A stretch of DNA of 64,000 nucleotides. Source: Microcaldota archaeon (lineage in GTDB: Archaea > Micrarchaeota > Micrarchaeia > Norongarragalinales > SBBD01). The stretch covers positions 1 through 64,000 of the forward strand of contig JAHJQN010000003.1 of the NCBI GenBank assembly GCA_018819225.1, read 5' to 3'. The position numbers and the translations under genes are program-made. Positions 32,085 to 41,332 of the stretch are shown here, piece by piece (within the stretch, counting starts at the first letter, position 1; the number at the start of each line of letters is the position of its first letter). Under the pieces are notes generated by a model. It saw only the letters and a program-made list of their open reading frames with translations, ran no database searches and was not told the origin of the DNA.

Positions 32085-34642
32085 TGCACGCACCCGTGGC
32101 TACATACCGATTGCAATTCAACCCGGAATTCGCATTTCGTGACGCGGCGAAAATCATCCCATACCTGGATTCGCTGGGAGTCAGCACCATTTACGCCAGC
32201 CCGATCTTCCAAGCCCGTAAAAAAAGCATGCACGGATATGATATCGTTAACGTTCGGCAAATCCGGAACGAGCTCGGAGGAACGCAGGGTTTCCAACGAT
32301 TACTGAAAGCCGTTCGGAGGAAAAAAATGAACTGGCTGCAAGACATCGTGCCCAACCACATGGCATACGATCGGGATAATGCGTGGTTGATGGATGTACT
32401 ACTTAAAGGAAAAGGATCGCGGTACCGCTTTTTTTTCGACGTGGATTGGAACCACCCTTCCCCTGCATTGAAAGGAAGGGTGCTGGCGCCGTTTCTCGGC
32501 AAACCGTATTCGCAATGTCTTCGGGACAGCGAACTGATAATTGAATGGAAAAACGGGTGGCGCGTCCGATATTTTGATACCCTTTTCCCGATCGCGCTGC
32601 CTCGAAATAGTCATGGCAGAGTGCAAGCATCGTTTCGCGGGCACGCTCCAGATCGAAAAGTATTGGAAGAGTGGATGGAACAGCAGCACTATCGCCTCAC
32701 GGACTGGAGAACCACGGCACACGAAACCAATTACCGTAGATTCTTCGACATCAATGGCCTCATAGCCATCTCCGTAGAACATCCCCGCGTCTTCAAAGCC
32801 ACGCATCGACTCATACGCCGTATGTCGCGATGGAAAGGAATCATCGGTTTTCGAGTCGACCACGTCGACGGATTGAAGGACCCCCGCGGGTATCTAGCCA
32901 GGCTTCGGAAAACCGTGCGCGACTACATCATCATTGAAAAAATATTGGCAGAAAATGAAGTGCTTAATGATTGGCCCATCCAAGGAACAACGGGGTACGA
33001 GTTTCTCTATAACGTGAACGGATTATTCGTGGATAAAAAAAAGGAGCCGGCATTTAATGAAATATATACCGCGTTTACGGGAGTACACGGATCTCCCGAA
33101 CAACGCGCCTTCCACACCCGACTTCAAGTAGCCCGCAACTTGTTTTTTGGGGATGCAAAGAATCTGGCCCGCATGGCGCTCGCAACTTCGAAGAAACCCC
33201 GAAGTGACCAATCCGTGGAAGAAGTGGCGAAAGCGTTGTGTCGACTTATGGCGGCATTTCCCGTATACCGCACCTATTTTGAAAAAAAACATTGGAACGT
33301 TAAAGACCAACAAACGATGCAAGACGTTTTTCGCGCCGTAGCATCCAAGTCAAAAAAACAACAACGCCTATTCCGACTGCTTCAACAGTCTTTCGAGACC
33401 GCGGGTAATCGTTCCCCTTCCCGAGCATTCGTGACACGCTTCCAACAATACACGGGCGCAGTCATGGCAAAAGGTTTCGAGGACACGTTCATGTTCCGGT
33501 ACAACCGCCTGCTGTCCCTCAATGAAGTCGGCGGAAACCCCGCTCGATTCGGAATAAGCCCGGAATCCATGCACGCATTCGGGGTTCAGCGCCAACAATC
33601 GAACCCGTTGTCGCTCAACGCATCCAGTACGCACGATACGAAGCGAGGGGAAGATGCGCGGGCACGGTTGAACGTGTTGTCTGAAATTCCGGACGAATGG
33701 AAATCGCATCTCCGTAAATGGGCTCACCTCAACGCGCATTGGAAGCAAAAAAAAAACGGAAGCGCCATTCCTACCCCCAATGAAGAATATTATTTTTATC
33801 AAACGTTGCTGGGAGCCCAACCGTTCGGAAAACCTACTGGGTTGTTTCGCGATCGACTTAAAGAGCACATGACGAAAGCGTTGAGGGAAGCCAAGGAGCA
33901 TTCCAGTTGGACGGCTCCATCACAAGCATACGAAGAAGCAACCCAGCAGTTCATTGACCGCGTAATGCATCCTCGAAGAAACCAAGCGTTTCTTCACTCA
34001 TTCCGCGTGTTTAAAGACCGCGTAGCAGAGTTTGGCATATGGAACTCTCTTTCTCAAACCCTCATCAAAATCACGTTTCCAGGCGTTCCGGATATATACC
34101 AAGGAAGCGAAAGCTGGAATTACTCCTTAACGGATCCAGACAACCGAACACCCGTTTCGTATGCATCCCTGCAGAAAAAAATGAAACGACTTCCGAGAAC
34201 CGCTACTCCATCCAGTATACGACAATGGCTGAAACACCGTTCGGATGGACGTATTAAACTATTCGTCGTGCGCTCGAGCCTTCAACTGCGAAAGCAACAC
34301 CGCGTCCTGTTTGAAAAAGGAACGTATAGTCCACTCTACTTCCAAGGCCCGAAAAAACATCACGCGTTCGGATATCTTCGTCAACATCAGAATGATGCAG
34401 TCATGGTCGTTGTTCCTCGACTTGTTGCGACGCTATGCAAGAATCAACGAATACCATTTGGAAAACGAGCTTGGGAAAACACGCACGTGCTACTGCCGTC
34501 GAACGCACCCAACACGTGGAGAAATATTTTTACAAACGAAATCATTATTGCTACTCAAAGACGCGGGCAACCAACGATCGCATGCGCAGATCTCATGCAA
34601 CGGTTTCCCGTATCCCTGTTGGTTCCCGTGAAAACCATATGA
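32084..34642 (+). CDS. treY: Malto-oligosyltrehalose synthase
   Basis: An 852-residue GH13 enzyme that converts the reducing-end alpha-1,4 bond of glucans into the alpha,alpha-1,1 bond of trehalose. TYRLQFNPEFAFRDA at the N-terminus, YASPIFQARKKSMHGYDI, IVPNHMAYD, nucleophile FRVDHVDGLKDP (Asp259) and IIEKILAENE (Glu285) are the TreY hallmarks. ATG 32084 overlaps the preceding stop as ATGA; the frame is open 17 codons further upstream, but that part is antisense-free overlap inside the GH57 gene and not conserved-looking. Confidence 0.92.
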   Translation: MHAPVATYRLQFNPEFAFRDAAKIIPYLDSLGVSTIYASPIFQARKKSMHGYDIVNVRQIRNELGGTQGFQRLLKAVRRKKMNWLQDIVPNHMAYDRDNAWLMDVLLKGKGSRYRFFFDVDWNHPSPALKGRVLAPFLGKPYSQCLRDSELIIEWKNGWRVRYFDTLFPIALPRNSHGRVQASFRGHAPDRKVLEEWMEQQHYRLTDWRTTAHETNYRRFFDINGLIAISVEHPRVFKATHRLIRRMSRWKGIIGFRVDHVDGLKDPRGYLARLRKTVRDYIIIEKILAENEVLNDWPIQGTTGYEFLYNVNGLFVDKKKEPAFNEIYTAFTGVHGSPEQRAFHTRLQVARNLFFGDAKNLARMALATSKKPRSDQSVEEVAKALCRLMAAFPVYRTYFEKKHWNVKDQQTMQDVFRAVASKSKKQQRLFRLLQQSFETAGNRSPSRAFVTRFQQYTGAVMAKGFEDTFMFRYNRLLSLNEVGGNPARFGISPESMHAFGVQRQQSNPLSLNASSTHDTKRGEDARARLNVLSEIPDEWKSHLRKWAHLNAHWKQKKNGSAIPTPNEEYYFYQTLLGAQPFGKPTGLFRDRLKEHMTKALREAKEHSSWTAPSQAYEEATQQFIDRVMHPRRNQAFLHSFRVFKDRVAEFGIWNSLSQTLIKITFPGVPDIYQGSESWNYSLTDPDNRTPVSYASLQKKMKRLPRTATPSSIRQWLKHRSDGRIKLFVVRSSLQLRKQHRVLFEKGTYSPLYFQGPKKHHAFGYLRQHQNDAVMVVVPRLVATLCKNQRIPFGKRAWENTHVLLPSNAPNTWRNIFTNEIIIATQRRGQPTIACADLMQRFPVSLLVPVKTI

Positions 34643-36627
34643 ATCATCTTGCGCTTAATACGCTGGCACGGCAGTATGGAATCCAAACGCAGTACCAAGA
34701 CGCCTCCGGAAAAAAAAGGCGGCCTCCTGAACGAACCATTCTGGCCCTTCTGAATGCGTTGGGTTGCCCCATCCATAAAAAAGAAGAGGCAGCATCCTGG
34801 CTTAAAAAAGAACAATTATTGAAATGGCGGCGAACGCTGGACCCCGTAATCATTAACTGGGACAAGGAAACGCTTCACGTACCAATTCGTATTCCCGAAA
34901 GCGAATCGAAAGCAACCTATTCGTACTTGCTACAATTAGAAAACGGAGAAATACGTCGGGGAGTCGCTCGAATGAAAAACGCGCGTACGAAACAACGATG
35001 GGGACCAAACGGACACGCATTTTTGTTAAAGGACATCCGAATTCCAACGAAGCTGCCATGGGGGTACCACCAATTACATATGCGAATTAAAAAGAAAAAA
35101 GCGAGTGCCTACGTCATAACCGCACCTCGTAAAGCAGCTGCTCCTCATCAAAGAAAAACATGGGGCGTGTTTTTACCCCTTCATGCATTTCACTCCGTGA
35201 AGAACCCGTACCCCGCGTATACCGCATGGAGCGCGTTCGTTGGCTGGATAAAAGAAATGAAAGGGGGCGTCGTGGCAACACTTCCTTGGCTTCCCTTGTT
35301 CTTAGAAAATGAAGGGGATGTGAGTCCGTATTCTCCGGTCAGCCGACTCGCCTGGAACGAATTATGGATTGGCTCTCCAAAACCAGATACCCGTTCATCG
35401 ACAGCGAATCCTTCAGAACACGATTTCCTCAACTATGCCGCTCTCTGGAAAAAACGGAAAAAGGCCCTTGAAACAGAGGCGCTGGCCATGAAACCCGGAA
35501 GCGGTAAAAACTATACGGCATTTCAGCGTTTTCAGAGAAATCACCCTACCGTGCAAGCGTATGCGTTATTCCGAGCGCAGAAGATGATGAAAAAAAGGAA
35601 TCAAAGGAAGATGAGTCAAGTCATCAAAATGTTTGCCTATGCCCAATTCGCAGCTGACCAACAAATCCGAATGCTTTCTGAGAAAGCCCGTTGCCAAGGA
35701 GTGCAATTGTATCTCGATTTTCCTCTCGGAGTCCATCCGCAAGGATTTGACGTGTCGGCGTACCCCCAGTCATTTGTACCGGAAGCGCGGGTAGGTGCTC
35801 CTCCGGACCCAGTATTCAAACGAGGCCAAGATTGGGGATTCTTTCCGCTACATCCGCGCCGATTGAGGGAGCAAGGGTATCACTATTTCCATAACTGCTT
35901 ATCGCATCACATGACGTACGCCGATATTTTACGCATTGACCATATCATGGGACTGCACCGTCTTTGGATGATTCCAAAGGATGCGACCTCGGACGAAGGC
36001 GCGTACGTTCATTACAACGCGGAAGAAATGTACGCGGTATTGTGCCTCGAATCTCGTCGGCACCACACCACCATCGTAGGAGAAAATCTAGGAACCGTGC
36101 CTCCCACGGTCAACAAAGCCATGCAACGGCACGGATTGCTCTCCATGTACGTGCTCCAGTACGAGCTGGCTACTGAGGTGCGACCACCACCCGTACCTCA
36201 CAATACGGTAGCCAGTTTGAATACACACGACATGCCGTTATTTTCAGCGTTTTGGAGCGGAAAAGACATTTCCGTTATGACCAAACGACGCGTTTGGAGA
36301 CCAGACGATGCAAAACGCGAAAAACAGTTTAGAAACAAGACGCGAACGGCTTTCTCACGGTATCTTCAACGAAACGGATTTCTTCGGACGCCGTCAACGG
36401 ACACCACAAGCGTTCGAAACGCCGCACACGCTTTCTTAGGTAAATCAAAAGCGGCGCTCGTCGTGTTGAATCTGGAAGATGTATGGAACGAAACCCGGCC
36501 ACAAAATGTTCCTTCAACGAACAGCCGCTTCAATTGGCGGAGGAAAACGAAATACACGTTCGACGCATTCCGAAAACGAGTGGATGTTCTGGAAGCGTTG
36601 GAAGAAATGAAAGAGACCCGAAAATAA
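34639..36627 (+). CDS. malQ: 4-alpha-glucanotransferase (amylomaltase)
   Basis: A 662-residue GH77 enzyme that shuffles alpha-1,4-glucan chains, providing oligosaccharides long enough for TreY and GlgE. The catalytic set is visible: nucleophile ILRIDHIMGLHRLW (Asp434), acid IVGENLGTVPP (Glu482) and NTHDMPLF. The start is ATG 34639, overlapping the treY stop; the frame is open from 34435 but that is treY antiframe. Last gene of the operon, converging with the symporter gene 18 bases away. Codon choice in the first third is A/T rich. Confidence 0.88.
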   Translation: MNHLALNTLARQYGIQTQYQDASGKKRRPPERTILALLNALGCPIHKKEEAASWLKKEQLLKWRRTLDPVIINWDKETLHVPIRIPESESKATYSYLLQLENGEIRRGVARMKNARTKQRWGPNGHAFLLKDIRIPTKLPWGYHQLHMRIKKKKASAYVITAPRKAAAPHQRKTWGVFLPLHAFHSVKNPYPAYTAWSAFVGWIKEMKGGVVATLPWLPLFLENEGDVSPYSPVSRLAWNELWIGSPKPDTRSSTANPSEHDFLNYAALWKKRKKALETEALAMKPGSGKNYTAFQRFQRNHPTVQAYALFRAQKMMKKRNQRKMSQVIKMFAYAQFAADQQIRMLSEKARCQGVQLYLDFPLGVHPQGFDVSAYPQSFVPEARVGAPPDPVFKRGQDWGFFPLHPRRLREQGYHYFHNCLSHHMTYADILRIDHIMGLHRLWMIPKDATSDEGAYVHYNAEEMYAVLCLESRRHHTTIVGENLGTVPPTVNKAMQRHGLLSMYVLQYELATEVRPPPVPHNTVASLNTHDMPLFSAFWSGKDISVMTKRRVWRPDDAKREKQFRNKTRTAFSRYLQRNGFLRTPSTDTTSVRNAAHAFLGKSKAALVVLNLEDVWNETRPQNVPSTNSRFNWRRKTKYTFDAFRKRVDVLEALEEMKETRK

Positions 36628-36644
36628 GAATTGCGGTTAGTTCG

Positions 36645-38117
36645 TCACGGGCTCAACGAACTGGATGCCTTAGGAGCTGGCGCTTTCACGGTGATCACAT
36701 CGGCTTTCGTCTTCTTGCGCAGCTCTTCGCGCTTCGCCTCGTCCTTCAACTGCTCTTCAGCGGTTTTCTCGCCGCCCACCCACTTGTCCATCACCAAACA
36801 AGCCGTTAAGTCCCCGGTAACGTTTATGGCGGTACGGCTCATGTCCAGAATGCGGTCCACTCCAAAAATCAAGGCAATTCCGGCAGCGGGAATGCCGACT
36901 CCACCTAATACCAACGAAAGAATCGCGATTCCGATGCCAGGAGTCGCTGGCGCGCCAATGGAGGCAACGACTACGGTAACGACAATGAACGCCAACGCGC
37001 TAAGCCCCAAATCCAGGCCGAATACTTGCGCGAGAAAAACAGCGGCGACTCCTTGGTATAATGCCGTGCCGTCCATGTTGACTGTGGCGCCCAACGGAAT
37101 AATAAAATGCGAAATGGACGGACGCACGCCTAACTTCTCTTCGGCAGTGCGCATGGATAGCGGCATGACTACCGCAGAGCTTGACGTGGAAAACGCAAGA
37201 AGTTGAGCATCTCGAATGGCTCCCATGAACACCCACGGGTTCTTGCCCGCAACTATCCACACCAACGCCAAATAGAAAACGAGCAGCAAAACAAGTCCCA
37301 GCAATACCACGCCCACGTACGCCGACAAGCCCGTTAACGTTTCAATCCCAAAACGCGAAGTCAATTGCGCCATGAGCCCGAACACGGCCAGCGGAGCCAA
37401 CAACATCGCCCACTTGACGATCGTCATGCATACTTGCTGCAACGAGCCCAACAATTCAAGCAGCGGTCGCGACTGCTTCGTGTCCATGTTCACGAGAGCG
37501 ATCCCGAAAATCAATGAAAATATGACGAGCTGCAACATTTCGCCATTAATGGCAGACCCCAACGGATTCGTGGGGAGCAACGTGCCCACCAACCCCGGAA
37601 TTTCTTTAAACGAAGGAGTCGCCATCCGGCTCTGATTGATTTCAAGCGAATCCGTGCCGATCACGTCCGCAGCGAATTCCTGGCTGACGAACTGTCCGGG
37701 ATTCAACCACGAAGCTAACGCGATACCGATTACAATGGCGAGCGTGGTCGTCAAAATGAAGTAAATGGCGAGTACCGTGCCCTTTTTTTTCAGCTGCTGC
37801 ATGCTCTCGCTCGCGGCAATCCCGCGAATAATGGATGCGAAAATAAGCGGAATAACAATCATTTGAATGACGCGCAAGAACACGTTGCCGGGCAAACCCA
37901 TCCATTCCCCTAGCGCATACGACGTGGCGGGATCAATGAAACCGAAGTAAGGCCTCATGAGGAAGCCGGCCAGGATGCCGAAAACCATTGCGATAATGAT
38001 TTTCAGCCACAACCGGCCTTTCACGAGCCCTTCCAAATGCTCGCTCAAGTATTTCAGGGGGCGCGGGTGAATACTGGCCAACGGATTAGAAGAATCTGGT
38101 TTCGGCACGATGCACAA
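36645..38117 (-). CDS. Dicarboxylate/amino acid:cation symporter (DAACS family)
   Basis: A 490-residue membrane transporter of the GltP/DctA/TcyP type, importing acidic amino acids, dicarboxylates or cystine with H+ or Na+. About eight helices plus two re-entrant hairpins: FSTSSSAVVMPLS (HP1 serine-rich tip), GATVNMDGTALYQG (the conserved NMDGT segment of helix 7), and GVDRILDMSRTAINVTGDL (helix 8 binding residues). Start TTG 38117 or GTG 38108. Its 3' end is the source of the repeat at 19865-20076. Upstream neighbours cysK and sufS make a cystine or related substrate attractive but unproven. Confidence 0.85.
   Translation of the reverse strand: MCIVPKPDSSNPLASIHPRPLKYLSEHLEGLVKGRLWLKIIIAMVFGILAGFLMRPYFGFIDPATSYALGEWMGLPGNVFLRVIQMIVIPLIFASIIRGIAASESMQQLKKKGTVLAIYFILTTTLAIVIGIALASWLNPGQFVSQEFAADVIGTDSLEINQSRMATPSFKEIPGLVGTLLPTNPLGSAINGEMLQLVIFSLIFGIALVNMDTKQSRPLLELLGSLQQVCMTIVKWAMLLAPLAVFGLMAQLTSRFGIETLTGLSAYVGVVLLGLVLLLVFYLALVWIVAGKNPWVFMGAIRDAQLLAFSTSSSAVVMPLSMRTAEEKLGVRPSISHFIIPLGATVNMDGTALYQGVAAVFLAQVFGLDLGLSALAFIVVTVVVASIGAPATPGIGIAILSLVLGGVGIPAAGIALIFGVDRILDMSRTAINVTGDLTACLVMDKWVGGEKTAEEQLKDEAKREELRKKTKADVITVKAPAPKASSSLSP
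36681..36892 (-). repeat. 212-base direct repeat, right copy
   Basis: The 3' part of the intact symporter gene, matching 19865-20076. The intact gene continues to the right without interruption, so this is the complete site and the left copy is the partial one. Confidence 0.9.
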
Positions 38118-38140
38118 CCCGAAACGGTTACGTCCCCATC

Positions 38141-38151
38141 ATTTAAAAAAC
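38141..38151 (-). promoter_or_regulatory. TATA-like box of the symporter gene
   Basis: TTTTTTAAATG on the minus strand, about 25-30 bases before the start at 38117; it suggests the symporter can be transcribed separately from cysK. Confidence 0.45.
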
Positions 38152-38167
38152 GCGTTTTCAAATCCGT

Positions 38168-39085
38168 TCAATCTGCGGCGGACGGAAAGAGAGTCGTGCT
38201 GTAATATCGATCCGAAGAATCCGGAAGCACCGTAATAACGACTCCTTCACCAAGCTCTTTAGCCGTATGTAAAGCCGCCGCGTAATTCGCTCCCGCGCTG
38301 ATGCCCGCTCCAAAACCTTGATGGGCCAATTTCCTCGAATGCGCAATTGCCTGCGGAGTCGAGACCTTCTTCCAGGCACTCACCATGGAACGGTTTGCGG
38401 CAATGATACCGGGCACAAAACCGATGCCGATGCCCCCGATTCCATGCGAACCCTTCCTGCCTTCTGAAATCATAGGACTTTCCTCAGGCTCCACGCCAAT
38501 GATTTTTACGCCTGAAAACGATTTCCGAACAGCTCTCGCGACTCCAATCAACGTGCCACCGGTACCGGCACCGGCGACGAATGCGGACAACTCACCGGCT
38601 TTTCGTTCCTCGAGTTGTCTCAGGATTTCAGGCCCAGTGCATTCCTCGTGCGCGCGAATGTTTTCCACATTATCGTATTGGGAAGGAAGCCATGCGCCGG
38701 ATTCCTCGGAAACCGCTTTCGCTTTCTCTACGGCTCCGGAATAGCCTTCTACAGCGGATACCAGCATGAGATTCGCTCCGTACAGTTTCATGATGGAACG
38801 GCGTTCCACGGTAGCCATTTCAGGCATGACCGCAGTAAACTCGTAACCCCGCACAGCGGATAGCCATGCAAACGATATGCCGGTGTTCCCGCTCGTGGCT
38901 TCCACGATGCGCTTGCGACCCAATAAATCGTTGGCCTCTGCCGCATCCGCCATATGCTTGGCCATGCGGTCCTTGACGCTCCCACTGGGATTCAAGTACT
39001 CCAGCTTCGCGAAAATGCGCGCTCCCTCCGGAGATTCAAGCTCCATCAACGGCGTGTTTCCAACTTCTTTGCAAATACCGTGCAC
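38168..39085 (-). CDS. cysK: Cysteine synthase family protein (O-acetylserine sulfhydrylase-like)
   Basis: A 305-residue PLP enzyme of the beta-replacement family that makes cysteine from an activated serine and sulfide. VGNTPLMELE at the N-terminus, PLP lysine in NPSGSVKDRM (about residue 38), substrate loop EATSGNTGISFAW, and PLP-phosphate loop GAGTGGTLIG. Start GTG 39085 follows a GGAGGTGGG ribosome-binding site. Downstream of the DsbA-like and SufS genes in a leftward run. Related enzymes act on O-phosphoserine or cystathionine, so the substrate is not certain. Confidence 0.85.
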   Translation of the reverse strand: MHGICKEVGNTPLMELESPEGARIFAKLEYLNPSGSVKDRMAKHMADAAEANDLLGRKRIVEATSGNTGISFAWLSAVRGYEFTAVMPEMATVERRSIMKLYGANLMLVSAVEGYSGAVEKAKAVSEESGAWLPSQYDNVENIRAHEECTGPEILRQLEERKAGELSAFVAGAGTGGTLIGVARAVRKSFSGVKIIGVEPEESPMISEGRKGSHGIGGIGIGFVPGIIAANRSMVSAWKKVSTPQAIAHSRKLAHQGFGAGISAGANYAAALHTAKELGEGVVITVLPDSSDRYYSTTLFPSAAD

Positions 39086-39163
39086 AGGCTCCCACCTCCG
39101 CTTATCTTCAATCCAACGATTTTTTGGAAGAAAGGAAAATGATAAAACAATTGCGTTTTGATT

Positions 39164-40087
39164 TCAGCTCACCGACGGCGGCGGAGGACACGAACCCGGC
39201 GGAACATTTTGATTCGAAGGGTTTCCTGCGAGCGCGTCCTCAAATTGTTGCAAGGTCTGCGGACCCACCATGACGATGCCGTTCAAGAAGAAAGTCGGGG
39301 TTCCATAGACTCCTGCAGTGGTGGCTGCATCCTTATCTAATTGAACGCGTTGCGCGGTTTGCTCATTACCCATACACGAACGGAAAGCGGATTCGTCCAT
39401 ACCCATTTTGCGTGCCACCGCAATTAACGATTCAGGAGAACGATCGTTCAGTTCAAACAACGCATCGTGGTACGCCCAGTAATTATTCTGTTCCAATGCG
39501 CAGAAAGAGGCTTTCGCTGCATCCAGACTATTTTCATGAGCCGGAAGCGGAAGCACGCGGAATTCGAGGGAAATTTCCGGATGCCTGGAAAGGAATTCCT
39601 TGAGCGCCGGCTGCGTTTGCTTCGTATACGGACAAGTGAAACAACCCACTTCCACTAAAACAATTTCCCCTGAGCCGCGCACGGGCCCGACTCCCGGAAT
39701 AATGGGAATGACTTCATCCGGCGTGTTGTCCCCAAAAACCAAATCAAACGGACAGAAACCAGTGCCTTGCGGGCCATCGCAATGCCCGTAAACCGCGTAA
39801 TTGTAGGAAGCGTAAGCCGTGTAGAACATGCTCGCAAAGAAGAGTGCCGTAAAGAAAAATGAGATGAAACGGAAATGTTTATTCAAACTTCCGGCCATCG
39901 AAGGAGAAAACGTAATGACGTGAACCAGAATCGTGGCCTTCAACCGTTCATCCAACTTGCTCTCGCACGGACGAAAGGTAGCGGTTCGGATGACGCAGTC
40001 AAACGCCTCACCGGCCAGCGCGCGATATTTCGCAGAGAATATGCCGAGTACGGCAAACACGAACAATGCCACGAAACAAAGAACCAT
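39164..40087 (-). CDS. Membrane-anchored DsbA-like thioredoxin protein
   Basis: A 307-residue thiol-disulfide oxidoreductase. Two N-terminal hydrophobic segments (about 1-20 and 75-95) flank a cytoplasmic loop with FDCVIRTATFRPCESKLDERLK, a pattern of archaeal thioredoxin-domain membrane proteins. The catalytic CFTCPYTKQ motif is near residue 155, followed by the helical DsbA insert and the cis-Pro segment GVYGTPTFFLNG. It would form or shuffle disulfides outside the membrane, useful for the cysteine-rich surface proteins encoded just to the right (inference). Seven bases after sufS. Confidence 0.8.
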   Translation of the reverse strand: MVLCFVALFVFAVLGIFSAKYRALAGEAFDCVIRTATFRPCESKLDERLKATILVHVITFSPSMAGSLNKHFRFISFFFTALFFASMFYTAYASYNYAVYGHCDGPQGTGFCPFDLVFGDNTPDEVIPIIPGVGPVRGSGEIVLVEVGCFTCPYTKQTQPALKEFLSRHPEISLEFRVLPLPAHENSLDAAKASFCALEQNNYWAYHDALFELNDRSPESLIAVARKMGMDESAFRSCMGNEQTAQRVQLDKDAATTAGVYGTPTFFLNGIVMVGPQTLQQFEDALAGNPSNQNVPPGSCPPPPSVS

Positions 40088-40094
40088 GCGCGAT

Positions 40095-41267
40095 TCAACT
40101 CAAAGCCGCCAACGTCTTTAAAGCTTCCCCGAAACGAGTCACTTGCTCTTCCGTATTGTAGACGTGCAACGAAGCCCTCACCGTGCCCGGCACGCCCAGT
40201 TTTTTAGTGAGGGGAATCGCGCAATGATGTCCGGAACGACATGCAAACCCCAATTGATCGAGCATGACCGCCGCTTGATGGTGCGGAACATTTTTTACGG
40301 AAAACGGGAATATTGCTCCTGCTTTTTCCTCCGCTTGGTTCGAACCGAACAACGTGACATGCGGCGACTCTTGAAAAACGCGCAACATCGCGGCAATCAA
40401 TTTCTGATCGTGAGACTGAATAACAGAATAACCGATTTGGTTAATGACATCTAACGCGGCCCCGAGCCCCAGCCATTCAGCTATGGGCGGCGTTCCTGCT
40501 TCAAAGCGCTCCCGGTGCTTCAATAAGTTGTAATCGGATAAGGATACGTCGCGAACGGTTCCACCGCCGACAAACCAAGGCGAGAGATCGACATTCTTTC
40601 GATGAAATAGAACGCCGATTCCCGTGGGGCCAAAGCTCTTGTGACCGGAAAACGCGAGAAAATCAACAGGCCATTGCTTCAAGCTAACGGGATGATGGCC
40701 CACGTATTGAGCGGCATCCACGAAAACGAGCGCGCCGGCTTTCTTGGCCGTGCTCGCCAAATCCGTTATTGGAATCGTCCCGCCCAACACGTTACTGCAA
40801 GCAGTAAATGACACTAAACGCGTCTTCTTGGAGATCACGGACACAAGCTTTTCAGGAGACAAGCGGCCTTCCGCATCCGACTCCAATATGCGAACAAGGA
40901 CTCCCTGCTTTTTCAAGCGCAGCCAAGGCAACAGATTCGAATGATGCTCAATATCCGTGACAATGACTTCGTCTCCTTTACTCCATTCCAACCCCAAAGC
41001 GACGGCATTAACGGCTTCCGTCGTATTGCGTACTGCAGTAAACTCCTGCGCGTCCGCTTGAAAGAAGTGCGCTAATTTTCCATAAACGGACTCGTATTCA
41101 TCCGATGCTTTTAGAGTTAGTCGATGCGCTCCGCGGTGAATGTTCGCCCGGTAATCCCGATAGTATTCCTGCATTTTCTCCAAAGCGGGCGTACACGTCA
41201 GCGAAGTAGCTGCGGAATCGAAGTACGCCATTCCTGCTGGTTGTTGGAATAGCTCGGATACGTCCAT
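40095..41267 (-). CDS. sufS: SufS-type cysteine desulfurase
   Basis: A 390-residue class V aminotransferase-fold PLP enzyme that takes sulfur from cysteine for Fe-S clusters and thiolation. YFDSAATSLT at the N-terminus, IVTDIEHHSNLLPW, PLP-binding VDAAQYVGHH, the Schiff-base lysine in FSGHKSFGPTGIGVL, and the catalytic cysteine in FACRSGHHCA. TATA box TTTTAAATC lies 23-31 bases upstream, so it is the leaderless first gene of the cysteine-related run. No SufBCD or SufE gene is visible nearby. Confidence 0.85.
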   Translation of the reverse strand: MDVSELFQQPAGMAYFDSAATSLTCTPALEKMQEYYRDYRANIHRGAHRLTLKASDEYESVYGKLAHFFQADAQEFTAVRNTTEAVNAVALGLEWSKGDEVIVTDIEHHSNLLPWLRLKKQGVLVRILESDAEGRLSPEKLVSVISKKTRLVSFTACSNVLGGTIPITDLASTAKKAGALVFVDAAQYVGHHPVSLKQWPVDFLAFSGHKSFGPTGIGVLFHRKNVDLSPWFVGGGTVRDVSLSDYNLLKHRERFEAGTPPIAEWLGLGAALDVINQIGYSVIQSHDQKLIAAMLRVFQESPHVTLFGSNQAEEKAGAIFPFSVKNVPHHQAAVMLDQLGFACRSGHHCAIPLTKKLGVPGTVRASLHVYNTEEQVTRFGEALKTLAALS

Positions 41268-41289
41268 GGCTAAATCATTGGGAAAAGGG

Positions 41290-41298
41290 ATTTAAAAG
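41290..41298 (-). promoter_or_regulatory. TATA box of the sufS operon
   Basis: TTTTAAATC on the minus strand, 23-31 bases before ATG 41267. Confidence 0.5.
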
Positions 41299-41332
41299 CG
41301 CTCGAAATCATGAGCCCTTGAAGCACGGGGGC

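Larger units (their letters stand above)
19865..36892. mobile_element. Candidate integrated glucan/trehalose island
   Basis: A block bounded by direct repeats of the symporter 3' end, with the intact gene at the right and a 3' fragment at the left. Recombination between the repeats would excise a circle of about 16.8 kb carrying glgE to malQ and leave one intact symporter gene. No integrase or transposase lies inside, so insertion by homologous recombination or by an integrase acting in trans is more likely than a self-contained element. Mobility today is not shown. Confidence 0.5.

Noticed and set aside
34435..34638. Upstream extension of malQ by 68 codons
   Set aside because: Lies wholly within treY in another frame; ATGA coupling at 34639 is the natural start.
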